DNA of 64,000 nucleotides from Steromphala cineraria (Eukaryota > Mollusca > Gastropoda > Trochida > Trochidae): the NCBI GenBank assembly GCA_916613615.1, contig OU744735.1, positions 40,931,468-40,995,467 on the forward strand, written 5' to 3'. Positions 10,343 to 20,400 of the stretch are shown piece after piece. Made by a program: the position numbers and the translations under genes. The notes below the pieces were generated by a model. It did not search any database. It was not told the origin of the DNA and worked only from the letters and a program-made list of their open reading frames with translations. Numbering within the stretch: the first letter of the stretch is position 1; every line of letters starts with the position of its first letter.

Positions 10343-13300
10343 TTACGTGAATAGATCATGGCAAGTTGACCAAAATTTATAGAAAAGGCTAATATCACAC
10401 TCAATGATCGCTGAACATTTAGTAAGTAAATAATAGTCAAGCATTTCGTTTTTGAATACTTGAAATGGTGGCAATATTTTATTCAATTTGTTTTTAAATA
10501 TAAGGTATTTCATTATTATTAAGATGATATTCAGAGGATCGTTATTCTTATCCGGATAACCAATCATAACATGTCTCTTTGTAATGTTTATTTGGATAAG
10601 AGCCTTCTGACGTAGCCAGGATTCTAGTTGTTGCCAGATTTCATTTACTTTTTCGCATGTCCAAAATAAATGAACTGGTGTCTCGATTTCTTGAGAACAG
10701 AGACTACAGTTTGGATTGTCAACATAACCTAATTTAAACAGAATGCTATTAGTTGGAAGTATGTGATGTAGTATTTTATATTGAAACCATTGAAGTCTAG
10801 TATCTTTTGTGCATCTGAAAGGGACCATATTGTATTGAGACCAGTTATCAAATGTGTTTTCATTAAATATGTTTCGTTCCCATTTAATGCTGTGTAAGTT
10901 TTTTGTAGTGAATGGTGTGATTAGTATGTTGTAGAAGTATTTAGATCCTTTCAAACAATTAAACACATTTAGCAGTGTATAAGGCAGTATTGGATTTTGC
11001 AATTTTTCTAAATGAGTCATATTCACATGTTTTTCATGAAAATATTGTTTAATTGCAGCGATAAGGCCATTATAGGTGACAAAATTTGTTTTGATCTCGA
11101 AAGATTTAGAAAATTTCTCATAGGTAAAGAATTGTCCGTCCTTATCAATGAGATCGTTAATGAAGCGTACTCCCTTTTGATTCCAACCTTTATAGTAGAT
11201 AGGGGTACGTGCAATGCGTATATTACTATTAAGCCAAATAGTTTCTGATAGTATGTCGTTCCCTTTATGTTCTGTTCTAGAGTTGAAGTCCGACCAGGCT
11301 GTCAAAATATCTCTGTAGTATTTGTTAGGTGTAAGCGGAAGAAGCTCATGTCTCAAGTAATCACAACTATATTCCAAAAAGTTACCCGAACCTAACTTAG
11401 GGAGATTGAGGTTAAAAAGGAAACACCATTTTGAGTCTGAGGTGACGAAACGCCGTAACATTGATAATTTCTGAGCCTGCATTGTTGCTTTGATATTTGT
11501 CACATTGAATCCTCCATTCTTTTTGTCACAAATTATTTGACTTCTTTTTATTTTGTCAGGTTTGTTCTTCCAAATAAATTTAAAACATTTTCTTTGAAAT
11601 TCATTAATACATTCAGTATTTGGGTTTGGTAATGAACTAAAAAGGTGATGTAATTTTGGAATAATTAATGATTTTAAAACAGTGTTTCTTCCAAATGGGG
11701 TAAGGTTATGTGTTGACCAAATAGACATTAACCGTTCACACGTTCTAAGTTTTTCTTTATAGTTAGTGTCTACTATATCTTCAAGATCATGAGTAAACGT
11801 TATACCTAGGAGGTCAAAGTCGCCTTGGTCCCAGTTTAGGTTAAGTTGTGGACATAACTTCATTTTTGATCTCTTTTTGGATCCAATCCATATGAGACGC
11901 GTTTTTTCAATGTTAACCTTTAAACCTGAAAATCTGGCAAAGAAATTCAGTACGGTAAAAACAGCGAAAAGACAGCGTTCTGAACCATCTAAAATGCATG
12001 ATGTATCGTCTGCAAATTGATTCAGTAGAAATTCCATATTACCTATTGTTATCCCTTTGATGTTTTTATTATTCTTGATCATTATCGCAAGTATTTCTGC
12101 ACATAATATGAATATATAAGGCGAAAGTGGGTCGCCCTGACGGCATCCCCTTTGTATCTCAAACATAGGTGAACCATAACCATTTACCAATACATTTGAT
12201 TCTATCCCATGATATAACGTCTTGAACCATTTACGTATCGATTGCCCAAAATTAAAAAAAGCAAGTGTTTTATCTATAAATGACCAGTCGACAGTGTCAA
12301 ATGCCTTTTCAAAATCTATAAGCAAAAGGAGTCCAGGTATTTGGTGAGATTCTGTATATTCCATAAGATCATATATTAACCGCGTTATCTCGCCAATGTA
12401 TCTTCCGGACATGAAACCTTTCTGGTCCTCACTAATCAACGTCGGGAGCACAGATTTGATTCGTTTAGAGACTGCAGCTGAAGCTATTTTATAAAACACA
12501 GACAGGAGAGAGATCGGTCGCCAATTTTTCATAAACATCTTGGGTTTGTTACCTTTTGGTATACAGGTAATAAGTCCCCGTTTTAAACTAATAGAAAGTT
12601 CCCCTCTGTCGTATGATTGATTTAGTGATCTGATTAAGAATTTATTGATATCTGACCAAAAGAACTTTAAGAATTCTGCAGTGAAACCATCGGGTCCAGG
12701 GCTTTTGTCATTTTTCAGGCACTTTAATGCTGTAAGTAATTCTTCGTATTCAAGTTTGCCCTCTAGTGATGTTGACACGTTTTGATCTAGCTTTGGTACA
12801 GTGTAGTTTTTCAATAGTTGATCAAGGTCGATATCGCTAACATCATGTTTCTTACTGTAGAGTTTGGAATAAAACTTTTTAACTTCATCTTGAATTTGCT
12901 GTTGATTTGTCAATATGAGTCCATCATCACTTTGAAGAGATGAAAATGACTTATTTAAAAAGTTTCGAGATTCTAATCCAAGGAAATATTTTGTTGGTTT
13001 TTCGCATTTTGCTAAATTGTTGACCTTTGATCTAATCATGAGTCCTTGCGTTTTAATTTTATTAATATTTTCGAGTTGTTCGTTCAAATCAACAATTTCT
13101 TTTAGTTTTATAGATTTTAATTCAATGTCATCAATTTGATCCATATCCTTTGTAACGTGATTGAGTTTAGATATAAGTTCAGTTTCATCTTTTTCTCTTT
13201 GCTTCTTTTTATATGATGAATATTTAATTGTTTGACCTCTTATTTGAAGCAATAATACTTCAAAAAGCATCTGATCATCGATAGTATATTCGCTATCTGT

Positions 13301-14143
13301 GTTGCCATGGTTTTCATATTGCAAAATAGTTTCCGAAATAGTACTTTTGACAAGTGCAACATAGTCTTTGTCCCTTAAAAGAGAATTGTTGAATTTCCAA
13401 AATCCTTTTCCCCTGTCTAATTCTGTAAGTGTAAAAGACATTGATATTGGAGAGTGATCGGACATGAAGCTTGGTTCTATTGCTACATCAGTTATAGACG
13501 GGATCATATTGTGCGACACAAGGAAGTAATCGAGTCTAGCCTGTTTTAAAGGAGAAGGTTGACGCCATGTATATCGTTTGTCATTTGGATACCTCTCTCG
13601 CCAGGGATCAATTAAATCAATTTCGTCTTTTAACTTCATTATTCTATCTCTAGCATTTGGATTGTTATGATGTTTGTAGTTAAACGTATCGATATAATAG
13701 TTTTGTACTACATTCCAGTCCCCACACATGATTATGTGGTCACTGTTAAGAGTCTTAATGGTTATTTCAAGTTCATCATAGAAATTGGGGTCGTCAGCAT
13801 TTGGGCCATAAAGATTGATGATCGCTAGTTTATATTTGTCTAAAGTGATTTCTACGATTACACTATTGCCATCACAATCTTTTATAACATTATCAAGGGT
13901 ATAATCTATGTATTTAGAAAAAAGTATAGCAACACCCCTCGAGTTACTGCTGTAAGAACTAAAATAACAATTCTTACAACCCCAGTCTTCAGTTACCGTT
14001 TTTTCCATTTCTTTAGTAAAATGAACATCTTGCAAACAGTATATCGAGGAGCGTTTCTTTTTCAAAAATCTAAACATCTCTTTTCTTTTCTTCTTATTAT
14101 TCAGACCTCTGCAATTCAAAGATGTTATTTTTACCTTAGTCAT
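10343..14143 (-). CDS. LINE ORF2: APE endonuclease-reverse transcriptase
   Basis: Nicks target DNA and copies the element RNA onto it. The frame opens at 14167, but the start at 14143 (MTKVKITSLNCRGLNN) matches the usual N-terminus; numbering here uses the 14167 frame (1274 aa). APE/EEP domain about 12-245: NCRG at 18-21, LQDVH at 45-49, NLYGPN at 118, GDWN at 149-152, SDHSP at 236-240. Reverse transcriptase about 390-800: NDKSPGPDGF at 486-495, LIDFEKAFD at 616-624, GCRQGDPLSP at 674-683, and catalytic FADD at 718-721. A C-terminal CX2CX8HX4C knuckle uses C1154, C1157, H1166 and C1171. No stop or frameshift is present. The LQDVH box has Asp where L1-type endonucleases have a catalytic Glu (LQETH), which may or may not keep activity. 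Confidence 0.95.
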   Translation of the reverse strand: MTKVKITSLNCRGLNNKKKRKEMFRFLKKKRSSIYCLQDVHFTKEMEKTVTEDWGCKNCYFSSYSSNSRGVAILFSKYIDYTLDNVIKDCDGNSVIVEITLDKYKLAIINLYGPNADDPNFYDELEITIKTLNSDHIIMCGDWNVVQNYYIDTFNYKHHNNPNARDRIMKLKDEIDLIDPWRERYPNDKRYTWRQPSPLKQARLDYFLVSHNMIPSITDVAIEPSFMSDHSPISMSFTLTELDRGKGFWKFNNSLLRDKDYVALVKSTISETILQYENHGNTDSEYTIDDQMLFEVLLLQIRGQTIKYSSYKKKQREKDETELISKLNHVTKDMDQIDDIELKSIKLKEIVDLNEQLENINKIKTQGLMIRSKVNNLAKCEKPTKYFLGLESRNFLNKSFSSLQSDDGLILTNQQQIQDEVKKFYSKLYSKKHDVSDIDLDQLLKNYTVPKLDQNVSTSLEGKLEYEELLTALKCLKNDKSPGPDGFTAEFLKFFWSDINKFLIRSLNQSYDRGELSISLKRGLITCIPKGNKPKMFMKNWRPISLLSVFYKIASAAVSKRIKSVLPTLISEDQKGFMSGRYIGEITRLIYDLMEYTESHQIPGLLLLIDFEKAFDTVDWSFIDKTLAFFNFGQSIRKWFKTLYHGIESNVLVNGYGSPMFEIQRGCRQGDPLSPYIFILCAEILAIMIKNNKNIKGITIGNMEFLLNQFADDTSCILDGSERCLFAVFTVLNFFARFSGLKVNIEKTRLIWIGSKKRSKMKLCPQLNLNWDQGDFDLLGITFTHDLEDIVDTNYKEKLRTCERLMSIWSTHNLTPFGRNTVLKSLIIPKLHHLFSSLPNPNTECINEFQRKCFKFIWKNKPDKIKRSQIICDKKNGGFNVTNIKATMQAQKLSMLRRFVTSDSKWCFLFNLNLPKLGSGNFLEYSCDYLRHELLPLTPNKYYRDILTAWSDFNSRTEHKGNDILSETIWLNSNIRIARTPIYYKGWNQKGVRFINDLIDKDGQFFTYEKFSKSFEIKTNFVTYNGLIAAIKQYFHEKHVNMTHLEKLQNPILPYTLLNVFNCLKGSKYFYNILITPFTTKNLHSIKWERNIFNENTFDNWSQYNMVPFRCTKDTRLQWFQYKILHHILPTNSILFKLGYVDNPNCSLCSQEIETPVHLFWTCEKVNEIWQQLESWLRQKALIQINITKRHVMIGYPDKNNDPLNIILIIMKYLIFKNKLNKILPPFQVFKNEMLDYYLLTKCSAIIECDISLFYKFWSTCHDLFT

Positions 14144-14915
14144 ATTCTGATTGGTTCTGATTAGCAACCGGGTATATACATGAAAAGAAATATATTGCCA
14201 AATGGTTCGAAGGAATAGTTATATAGTACATAGTATTGAGTGTAATATTGCCTACTGTTAAAAACATTGCCATACCAAACAGAAGAGTTTCAATGAGAAA
14301 ACAAAAAGGAATGAAACAAAATACCGTAACAACTGAAAAACGCTTAGATGTCCGACCTGGAACACTCATGGAGTCGAGTATATCCACGGATGATAAGTAA
14401 CAAATAATGTTAATGTCATATTCATACTTACACGTTCGCACATTGTCCGTGTAGTATATCCAAAAAACGAAAATCCTCAGAATATAGTTCCAAAACGAGA
14501 ATTACACGAAGCACAGCACAAGACATCACAACACATCACATCACAGTACAATACATGACAACAGCTCTGGGTACACTGCGACCACGTGTCTCGTCTCTCG
14601 TGTGTCCCGCGCGGAAAGCACGTGCAGTTCATCGTGTGTACCTGAGTGTGTTGTCTAAAGAACTTATGGTTGTTTCGTGACTTTGTCGAAATAATAACAT
14701 TTTCAGCATATGCAAAAAGAACCGACATATCATTTAACATAAAAGGGCATCGAAAGAAAATTAAATCTTATGTAAAGAACTTGAAAACACGTTTGGCGGG
14801 GAACAAAAATTGAACTAACACGCTGATTAGTTTTGAGATGTTTATAAGTTGTTTGGAATCACTTTCAAATATAGCAAAACAACAGCACAGTGATACGACA
14901 TGAAATATGGAGTTC
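14144..14915 (-). other. LINE inter-ORF spacer, unusually long
   Basis: About 770 bp separate the ORF1 stop from the ORF2 start; in mammalian L1 this gap is under 100 bp. It holds a 101-codon open frame (14441-14136) with a hydrophobic stretch around VVTVFCFIPFCFLIETLLFG that overlaps the ORF2 start in another frame, and an 87-codon frame at 14740-14477. A CA/CATCACA-rich patch lies at about 14510-14560. Neither frame resembles a known LINE protein, and they may be chance. Confidence 0.6.
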
Positions 14916-15653
14916 TCAAGTGTGTATTTTCCACAAAGAAGATGGAACAGTCGGGTCCCTGGTTTCCAGGACTACTTCGGTGCCAACTACTCGCACCCTT
15001 GTCCAGAGCTTCTCCTGTTCCCGAATCGAAGTGGCTTGGCGTCCGAGGATTGCTCGTCTCTTCTTCATTAGAGCAGGTAGGTCGGTCTGGATACTTTTCG
15101 ATGTTCCCTTCAAAAGTTTGCGGGCCCCATACACTGCATCTCTGTCTACCATGTGGATGAATGTGGCAATTATCGAAGGAGGGGCAGAGGGCTTGTTCTG
15201 CCTTTGGTACTCAGACTTAGGTAGCCTATGTACGATTTTGAAGAACATGTTGTCGACCTGGTCCTCGCTAAACTGGAGTGTCTCTACAAAAAAAGCTCTG
15301 AGGACTCGTTCCGTATTTTCCTGAGGTTTCTCCGATATACCGTAAAACAGGAGATTGGTTTTGCGGTCATGAATGTCTTTCAATATTACCTGCTTTTCTA
15401 AGGTGGATTTTGATTCATTCAGAGCCGCTAGTTCTTTCCGGAGAGACTGTATCTCCTCCTCGTGCTTTGAAACCACGTGTTCAACAGCATTAACAGTTTG
15501 CTTTATCTCGTAAATATCTGATTTTAACGAATCAATAGATGTTTGCAGTTCTGTTTGACAGTTTTTAATTAGTGCTGCTAACCTTTTTTCGGAGTTTTGT
15601 ATGAACTCCTCCGTGTTTGTCGAAGCACGTGTTGACCTCGCCGTCTCGGACAT
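14916..15653 (-). CDS. LINE ORF1: L1-type RNA-binding protein
   Basis: 245 aa, expected to coat element RNA as a trimeric RNP and act as a nucleic-acid chaperone. The first about 20 residues are polar and Ser/Thr-rich. Residues about 22-92 are heptad-like and charged (EKRLAALIKNC…SLRKELAALNESKSTLEKQV), predicting a coiled coil. An RRM-like core follows at about 95-182, beginning DRKTNLLFYGI, and including FFKIVHRLPK and a II-A-TF strand. A basic C-terminal domain at about 183-245 contains LMKKRRAIL. The layout coiled coil-RRM-CTD is that of L1 ORF1p (Transposase_22 type). The start at 15653 gives MSETARS; an earlier in-frame Met was not seen. Confidence 0.92.
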   Translation of the reverse strand: MSETARSTRASTNTEEFIQNSEKRLAALIKNCQTELQTSIDSLKSDIYEIKQTVNAVEHVVSKHEEEIQSLRKELAALNESKSTLEKQVILKDIHDRKTNLLFYGISEKPQENTERVLRAFFVETLQFSEDQVDNMFFKIVHRLPKSEYQRQNKPSAPPSIIATFIHMVDRDAVYGARKLLKGTSKSIQTDLPALMKKRRAILGRQATSIREQEKLWTRVRVVGTEVVLETRDPTVPSSLWKIHT

Positions 15654-15859
15654 CTCAGAAAGTCCAAATGTTTGGCAAAAAATACAGCAAAATATGCGAG
15701 AAGGGTTTATATATCAATCCGGTTGTGTGTTGCAATGTTACTGACTACTTTATAGCCTTTTCAAATGTTTTTCAACAGTTTGGAAACAAAATCATCCGTG
15801 GATAGAGAGAGCGCCTCAGCCACGCGTCCGACTCGTATTCATGCGCAACCGGAAGTCCA
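15654..15859 (-). promoter_or_regulatory. LINE 5' UTR / presumed internal promoter
   Basis: The 206 bp before ORF1. The first bases on the minus strand are TTGGACTTCCGGTTGCGCAT, followed by a GC-rich patch with CGGACGCGTGGC, much richer in CpG than the host DNA. CTTCCGG is an ETS-type core. L1 elements carry internal Pol II promoters here; promoter function in this copy is inferred, not shown. Confidence 0.55.
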
Positions 15860-15874
15860 ATGCCAATGAATTAT
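15860..15874. repeat. LINE target-site duplication (5' side)
   Basis: ATGCCAATGAATTAT, a perfect match to 10200-10214. Because the element side begins immediately before it, the LINE is not 5'-truncated relative to its insertion junction. Confidence 0.95.
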
Positions 15875-15877
15875 GAT

Positions 15878-16592
15878 TAATGATAAATGGATGTGATTAA
15901 ACCTTGAGCATAATCAAAACGACGTAAAAGCCGTAATATTTGGATCTTATGTCAGCCAATAAAATAAAAGCATATAAACATGAGTTTAATGTTCCTGACA
16001 TTTGCGTGATTTGAATTAGATTATGAAATGTGTGAGTTGTTGGGGTATTCCGAATTTACTTAGATATTATATTGTGAGTGGAGAGTTCTTTTGATGTCTA
16101 AAATGTCAACGAGCTCCATGCTCTAGTCGGTATTTACCAACACAACATTGATTATCAATTTGCACGTTATCGAAATTTGACCCATTGCCATACAAACGAC
16201 AAACGTGTGTGACGAAATTCCGTAAATAATAAAGACGTCAATATTTCCACAACACAATTTTAAAAGCTTACTCATGGTGTGAAAATTATAAGAATAAAGT
16301 TTTATGTTGTGACGAATAAAACTATGAGTAAACCAAACACAGGTGCGCATTTCTCCTACTAACAGCAAATTTACCTATCTTGTTCCAACGTATTAACACG
16401 GAAGTAAAACGCATTGTTCAGTAAAAATATTGACTGCTAGAAATTACGTTGACGTTTATGAATTACATCGTTTGTAACAAGCTCTTGTTTGGACGGAAGT
16501 CTCATTCGTGCACCGATTTTGAAAATTTAGTACAAAATATGACTTGTGTAATCTTTTATTTTATAAATTGTCATGTGGAGGGAATTGTAAGA
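15878..16592 (+). repeat. Inverted duplication, left arm
   Basis: Matches the reverse complement of 31484-32226 along its length, with scattered differences and small indels; for example GAGCTCCATGCTCTAGTCGG here is CCGACTAGAGCATGGAGCTC at about 31974. No ORF is shared convincingly. The arm begins just inside the LINE insertion site and ends shortly before the direct duplication at 16980. Confidence 0.85.
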
Positions 16593-16979
16593 ATATTTTA
16601 AAAACTAAAACTATGACAAGTAAGAAAATCATGCTATTCATGCTATGCATATATTTATGTTTTAAAAAGTCTGTGTTTCAGTAAGGAGAGAGCTAAATTT
16701 GAGAATACCGATGTGATGTAATTGTTAAAATTTTACACTTTTGAAGCTCAAAGCAAAAACTTCAAAACAACCCAGCAGGCAGCAGGTTAAAAGACATCTT
16801 AGAAATATTTGTTTTTGTGTTTTAAAATGCTACTACACTACATACTAAATTCTACAATAACTGACTAAACAATATGGGTAAATGTAAGTCACATTCTTGT
16901 TTACATACATTCCATATAAAAACTAAATAACGATTTAACTTGACTTTATAACACAAATAGCCATTAGAATTAAGACCAT
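16593..16979. other. Spacer between duplicated blocks
   Basis: Unique AT-rich sequence between the inverted arm and the direct duplication. No gene or repeat terminus was recognised. Confidence 0.5.
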
Positions 16980-17924
16980 TATCATGTACAGTACATTATT
17001 TAAAAACTCATCATTTTCAAACAATCATTGTTCATCCTTCATCGTCCTGTGAATCTTTAGAAGTAAAGGTAGGTAATTCAAAGAGTTCTATCTCAGCTTC
17101 TGTGCCTCTATCGATATGTTACAGCAACAAATTGTAAAAAAGGCGCAACGTAATTATTTAAAAAATATTGTTGCTGTGAGAGCCCCAAAACGACATGAAA
17201 ACGATCCTTTTAATTCCACAATCTACCTATGTTCAAGTTTGTATCTATAAATTACCCAAATCTAACATCAATGTCAAAAGAAAGTAGTTTGTTACATAAA
17301 AACATACATAATAATTGTTGAATGAAAACTCAGAAATCCACAAAGCAAAAGAATTAATTCAATTTAATTCTGCAATCACTCAAGGTCAGGCAATCAGAGT
17401 TTGTCTTAACTCAAATCACCATTTTCTGAACAATCCTCATAATGACAATGGTTTCCAAACGCTTTGAGCATACAGGCGAAAAGTTCTGTGTTTAATAAAA
17501 TGTAGTCTTTGCACTGAAGTTACAAGTTTTCCTAGGGCGAAGAAGGAATTTAATTGTTACCAACCCGGGTATAAGATGATAAGATTTGCTATTCTATCTG
17601 CTATTGCAAAAAAACTTAACCCCTAACTGTCAAAACCGACTTGGCGTCACTATATTTTGATGTCACATCGAACGAATGCACGAGTGATGGTTGCACATAT
17701 TTTCAGCACTGGTCAAGAAATTTGGTTTGATTTTTAGAGCTATCGTCGAATTAGAATCGCCGAAGTAACTGAAACAAAAACATGTTATTTTTTTTGTAGG
17801 AGATTAAATGTTTTCCCAGAATAAAGACTAACCTGCTCCTTTTATCTCAGCCAAAGAGTTTAAGTCTGGAATTGCATGTAATAGATGGGGTCGCAATCTG
17901 ATCACAGAAACATAATCATATTTA

Positions 17925-18744
17925 TTATATACTCATGTACTCTTAGGATAGTAATACAAGGGTGCAATACGGAATACGTCTTTAAATTCCGTATTGCACG
18001 GCAAATTCTGTATTGCACGATTGCCAGTTCTACTTTTTCAAGCTTCGACATTTCTCGCAACTTTCCGTACGTAACAATCATTTTCCTAATTAGAACATCG
18101 GATTTGACGTATCTCAATGCATTGGTAACAAAGCTACTTTCTAATATGATATTGAGGAATAATATAGTGAGAAACTAGTGTTATCGTTAGTAAAGAAACT
18201 GCAACACACTTTGAAGAAGGAAATCCTAAACAAAACTCCTAGAACAGCGCCAGCGACACTTCGCCCTTATGACGTCATAGCCTACAACGATTATGATGTC
18301 ATTTCCCTGGTAACGTCGTTTAAAAGAATCCCGTCGCTCGGAATCCTTAACTTACGTTTGTCATATTCAGAACTTCATAAATAATTACTAACTTTTATCA
18401 CTTTATTTTGTTTTCACACTTGAGAAAATTGCCTCTTCCGTTTAACTACGCAAAGTAATGAGACAATAAAAATATACTTGAGGCATCAAATCATCAGTCG
18501 AGCGTGTTGTAGGTGATAGCCTAGTTCGCATTATGTATCAATGCGAAGTGTGACGTCTCGGATTATTTAAGCAATTCAAAATTACAGTTAAAAAGGTTAA
18601 AAAGAGAGTATATAATAAATACAGAACGTCATATGTGTGTATTTGGGTCGTTTGTATTGAACTCGAAGAACACGTTCTTCCTCCGTGTCCATGACATCTA
18701 CTCGTTCAATACAAACGACCCAAATGCACAAGTATGAAGTTCTG
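17925..18744. mobile_element. 820-bp insertion found only in duplicate 1
   Basis: Comparison with the empty site at about 27670 shows extra sequence flanked by ATATTTA at 17918-17924 and again at 18745-18751, a probable 7-bp target duplication. The insert contains the hairpin at 17962-17999 and the long palindrome at 18619-18745, at its right edge. It has no transposase; the 68-codon ORF at 18178-18384 has no recognisable motif. The class is unknown. Confidence 0.6.
17962..18020. repeat. Perfect 14-bp hairpin plus third copy
   Basis: GTGCAATACGGAAT at 17962-17975 pairs perfectly with 17986-17999 across a 10-nt loop. The sequence ATTCTGTATTGCACG at 18006-18020 repeats the right arm with one change. 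It lies near the left edge of the insertion unique to duplicate 1. Confidence 0.75.
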
Positions 18745-18745
18745 T
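18619..18745. mobile_element. 127-bp foldback MITE-like palindrome
   Basis: Arms 18619-18661 and 18703-18745 are about 43 nt each and pair almost fully (GGGTCGTTTGTATTGAAC against its complement), leaving a 41-nt loop. The loop contains the small palindrome GAACACGTTC. No coding capacity. It forms the right end of the insertion, so it could be either a terminal structure of that element or an independent short MITE. Confidence 0.7.
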
Positions 18746-20400
18746 ATATTTACTCCCACACCTCCAGACACATTGTGCATTTATTGAGAAATATGATCTT
18801 TTTATATGACAGTCTGATATCCGTTGGGAATAGGCCTGTTTACTAGCATTTTGTTTAATCAACTTGTGATCCATAGACCTAGAGTTGGAATCACGCTTGG
18901 AACTGGAAAGTATTAACAGATATTATCAGTAAATATCACACACATGATGTAAGTGGCATTACCACATTTAGTTAGAACAAGCAGAGGTTTGTTGTTACAA
19001 AATGTGTTGTTTATGTTTTCGGAAGATTCTCTCCTCATAGAGAAAGTTGCAGTTAAGGTGGGGGAGGGGAAGAAGAAGCCTGATTGTGTGATCAGCTCAA
19101 AAGTCTTCTTTTTGACGACTGATTCACTGCAAAGGTCACACAAGAATTGTTTCCATTAGTAGAAACGTTTATAATGGTTTTAAATGTTCAAATTCTGTCG
19201 AAAGGGGAACCTGGCGGAAACTCGCAAACTAACCTTGTTCAAACAAGATGACTTGAAATACCCCTTCAAGGAGGTAATTTATTAAGACTAGTAGCTGTAC
19301 CTACTAACTGCAGTGATTTAACCTGGTAAGAGGTACAAATTTTATGGAATGCTACATCTTCCTTCATTTCAATTTTGGCGGATGCTTGAATCGAAGCAAA
19401 TCGTGTGTGAGGAGTAAGCACTACATAATACGACAGAGGACTGCTATTTAGTGTAACATTGATTTTTAGAATTTAATTCAGACTCTTAATGATTTTCAAA
19501 CACACTCGGTTTATAATCTCTTCATAGTGTTTTAGTGCTTTAGATTGATATACACGCAAAGGGAAAAAAACTTCCTGAATTAAACTTATATGTGTACCTC
19601 AGACCGTGTACTAATATACATACCATTTTTGTAAAATTTAGGATTAATTTTTTTTTGGATATAAACTGATTTTCAAGAATTGAAATTCAATGTTTCCTAA
19701 TCTTCAAAGTTATAACTTCGAATGTTTCAATTCTTAAAACCTTGCTGGTAGCATTTACAGATACATGTTCGTAAAAAAAAATTTCAAACTTCTCTTATAT
19801 TGCATATAACATCCCTTTATCCTTTGCTGTTATAATATTTTAAAGAAAAGTTACTAAAATATTTCTTTTAAATTCATTTTGAATTCATTGAAATTTCATA
19901 GAATAAAAAACGACTTATTTGAACGGCATAAACATGTAGGAAGTGGATACGACGTCTTTGTTATGAAAAACACGACGTGTCAAAGTTTGTCTTACTGAGA
20001 ATTGTAACATAGTGTACATCTACTTGCTGCGGCCTTCCGCTAGCCCACTCTAGAAATACAATACGATCACCCTATGCAAATGAGGGGAATTTGCCTCAAC
20101 TGCCTAACGTTACACTGCTAAAAGTTCAACCATCTTCCACAAACACCAAGCTGAGAAAATTCCTAAACAGCAGCAGCTTGCTGTGGATACTCTGAAAGCA
20201 CAAACATTGAAGTCCACTAATTTGATAGTATTTTATATACAAAGTACATTGATCTTAACTTGAGTTAACACTGTTCAGCCAAACAAAAATACTTTTGGAT
20301 CTTTCGATCAAAAGAAATTTATTGTATGAACTACGAGTTAACTTCTTTTTATAATGTATGAAGGATTTAACCATTACCTTTATTATAAAGTTACACCTTC

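Larger units (their letters stand above)
10215..15859 (-). mobile_element. Full-length L1/Tx1-type LINE
   Basis: A 5.6-kb non-LTR retrotransposon on the minus strand. In its own direction: a 5' leader of about 206 bp (15859-15654), ORF1 (15653-14916), a spacer of about 770 bp, ORF2 (14143-10343), a 3' UTR of about 110 bp and a poly(A) run of 16 at 10229-10214. A perfect 15-bp target duplication brackets it. Both ORFs are open and no internal break is visible, so it is probably a young insertion. The two-ORF plan, an ORF1 with coiled coil plus RRM-like core, and an N-terminal APE endonuclease in ORF2 place it in the L1 group in the wide sense; Tx1 versus L1 proper needs a tree. Confidence 0.95.
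16980..20400 (+). repeat. Direct segmental duplication, copy 1
   Basis: Collinear with 26937-31450 in the same orientation. Anchors include 16980-17060 with 26937-27025, 17560 with 27355, 17805-17924 with 27560-27670, 18752-19200 with 27670-28180, and 19490-20400 with 30343-31450. Related ORFs in both copies (for example MALPHLVRTSRGLLLQ… at 18953 and MALLDSVRTSRGLLLQ… at 27923) differ as often at coding as at silent positions, so they do not look like genes. Copy 1 carries an insertion at 17925-18744. Confidence 0.85.

Noticed and set aside
14477..14740. Cys-rich 87-codon ORF in the LINE spacer
   Set aside because: Cysteines arise from a CACATCA-type simple repeat read on the other strand; probably chance.
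18913..19159. Paired ORFs on both strands repeated at 27883-28129
   Set aside because: They are by-products of the segmental duplication; differences fall on coding and silent positions alike, with no domain.
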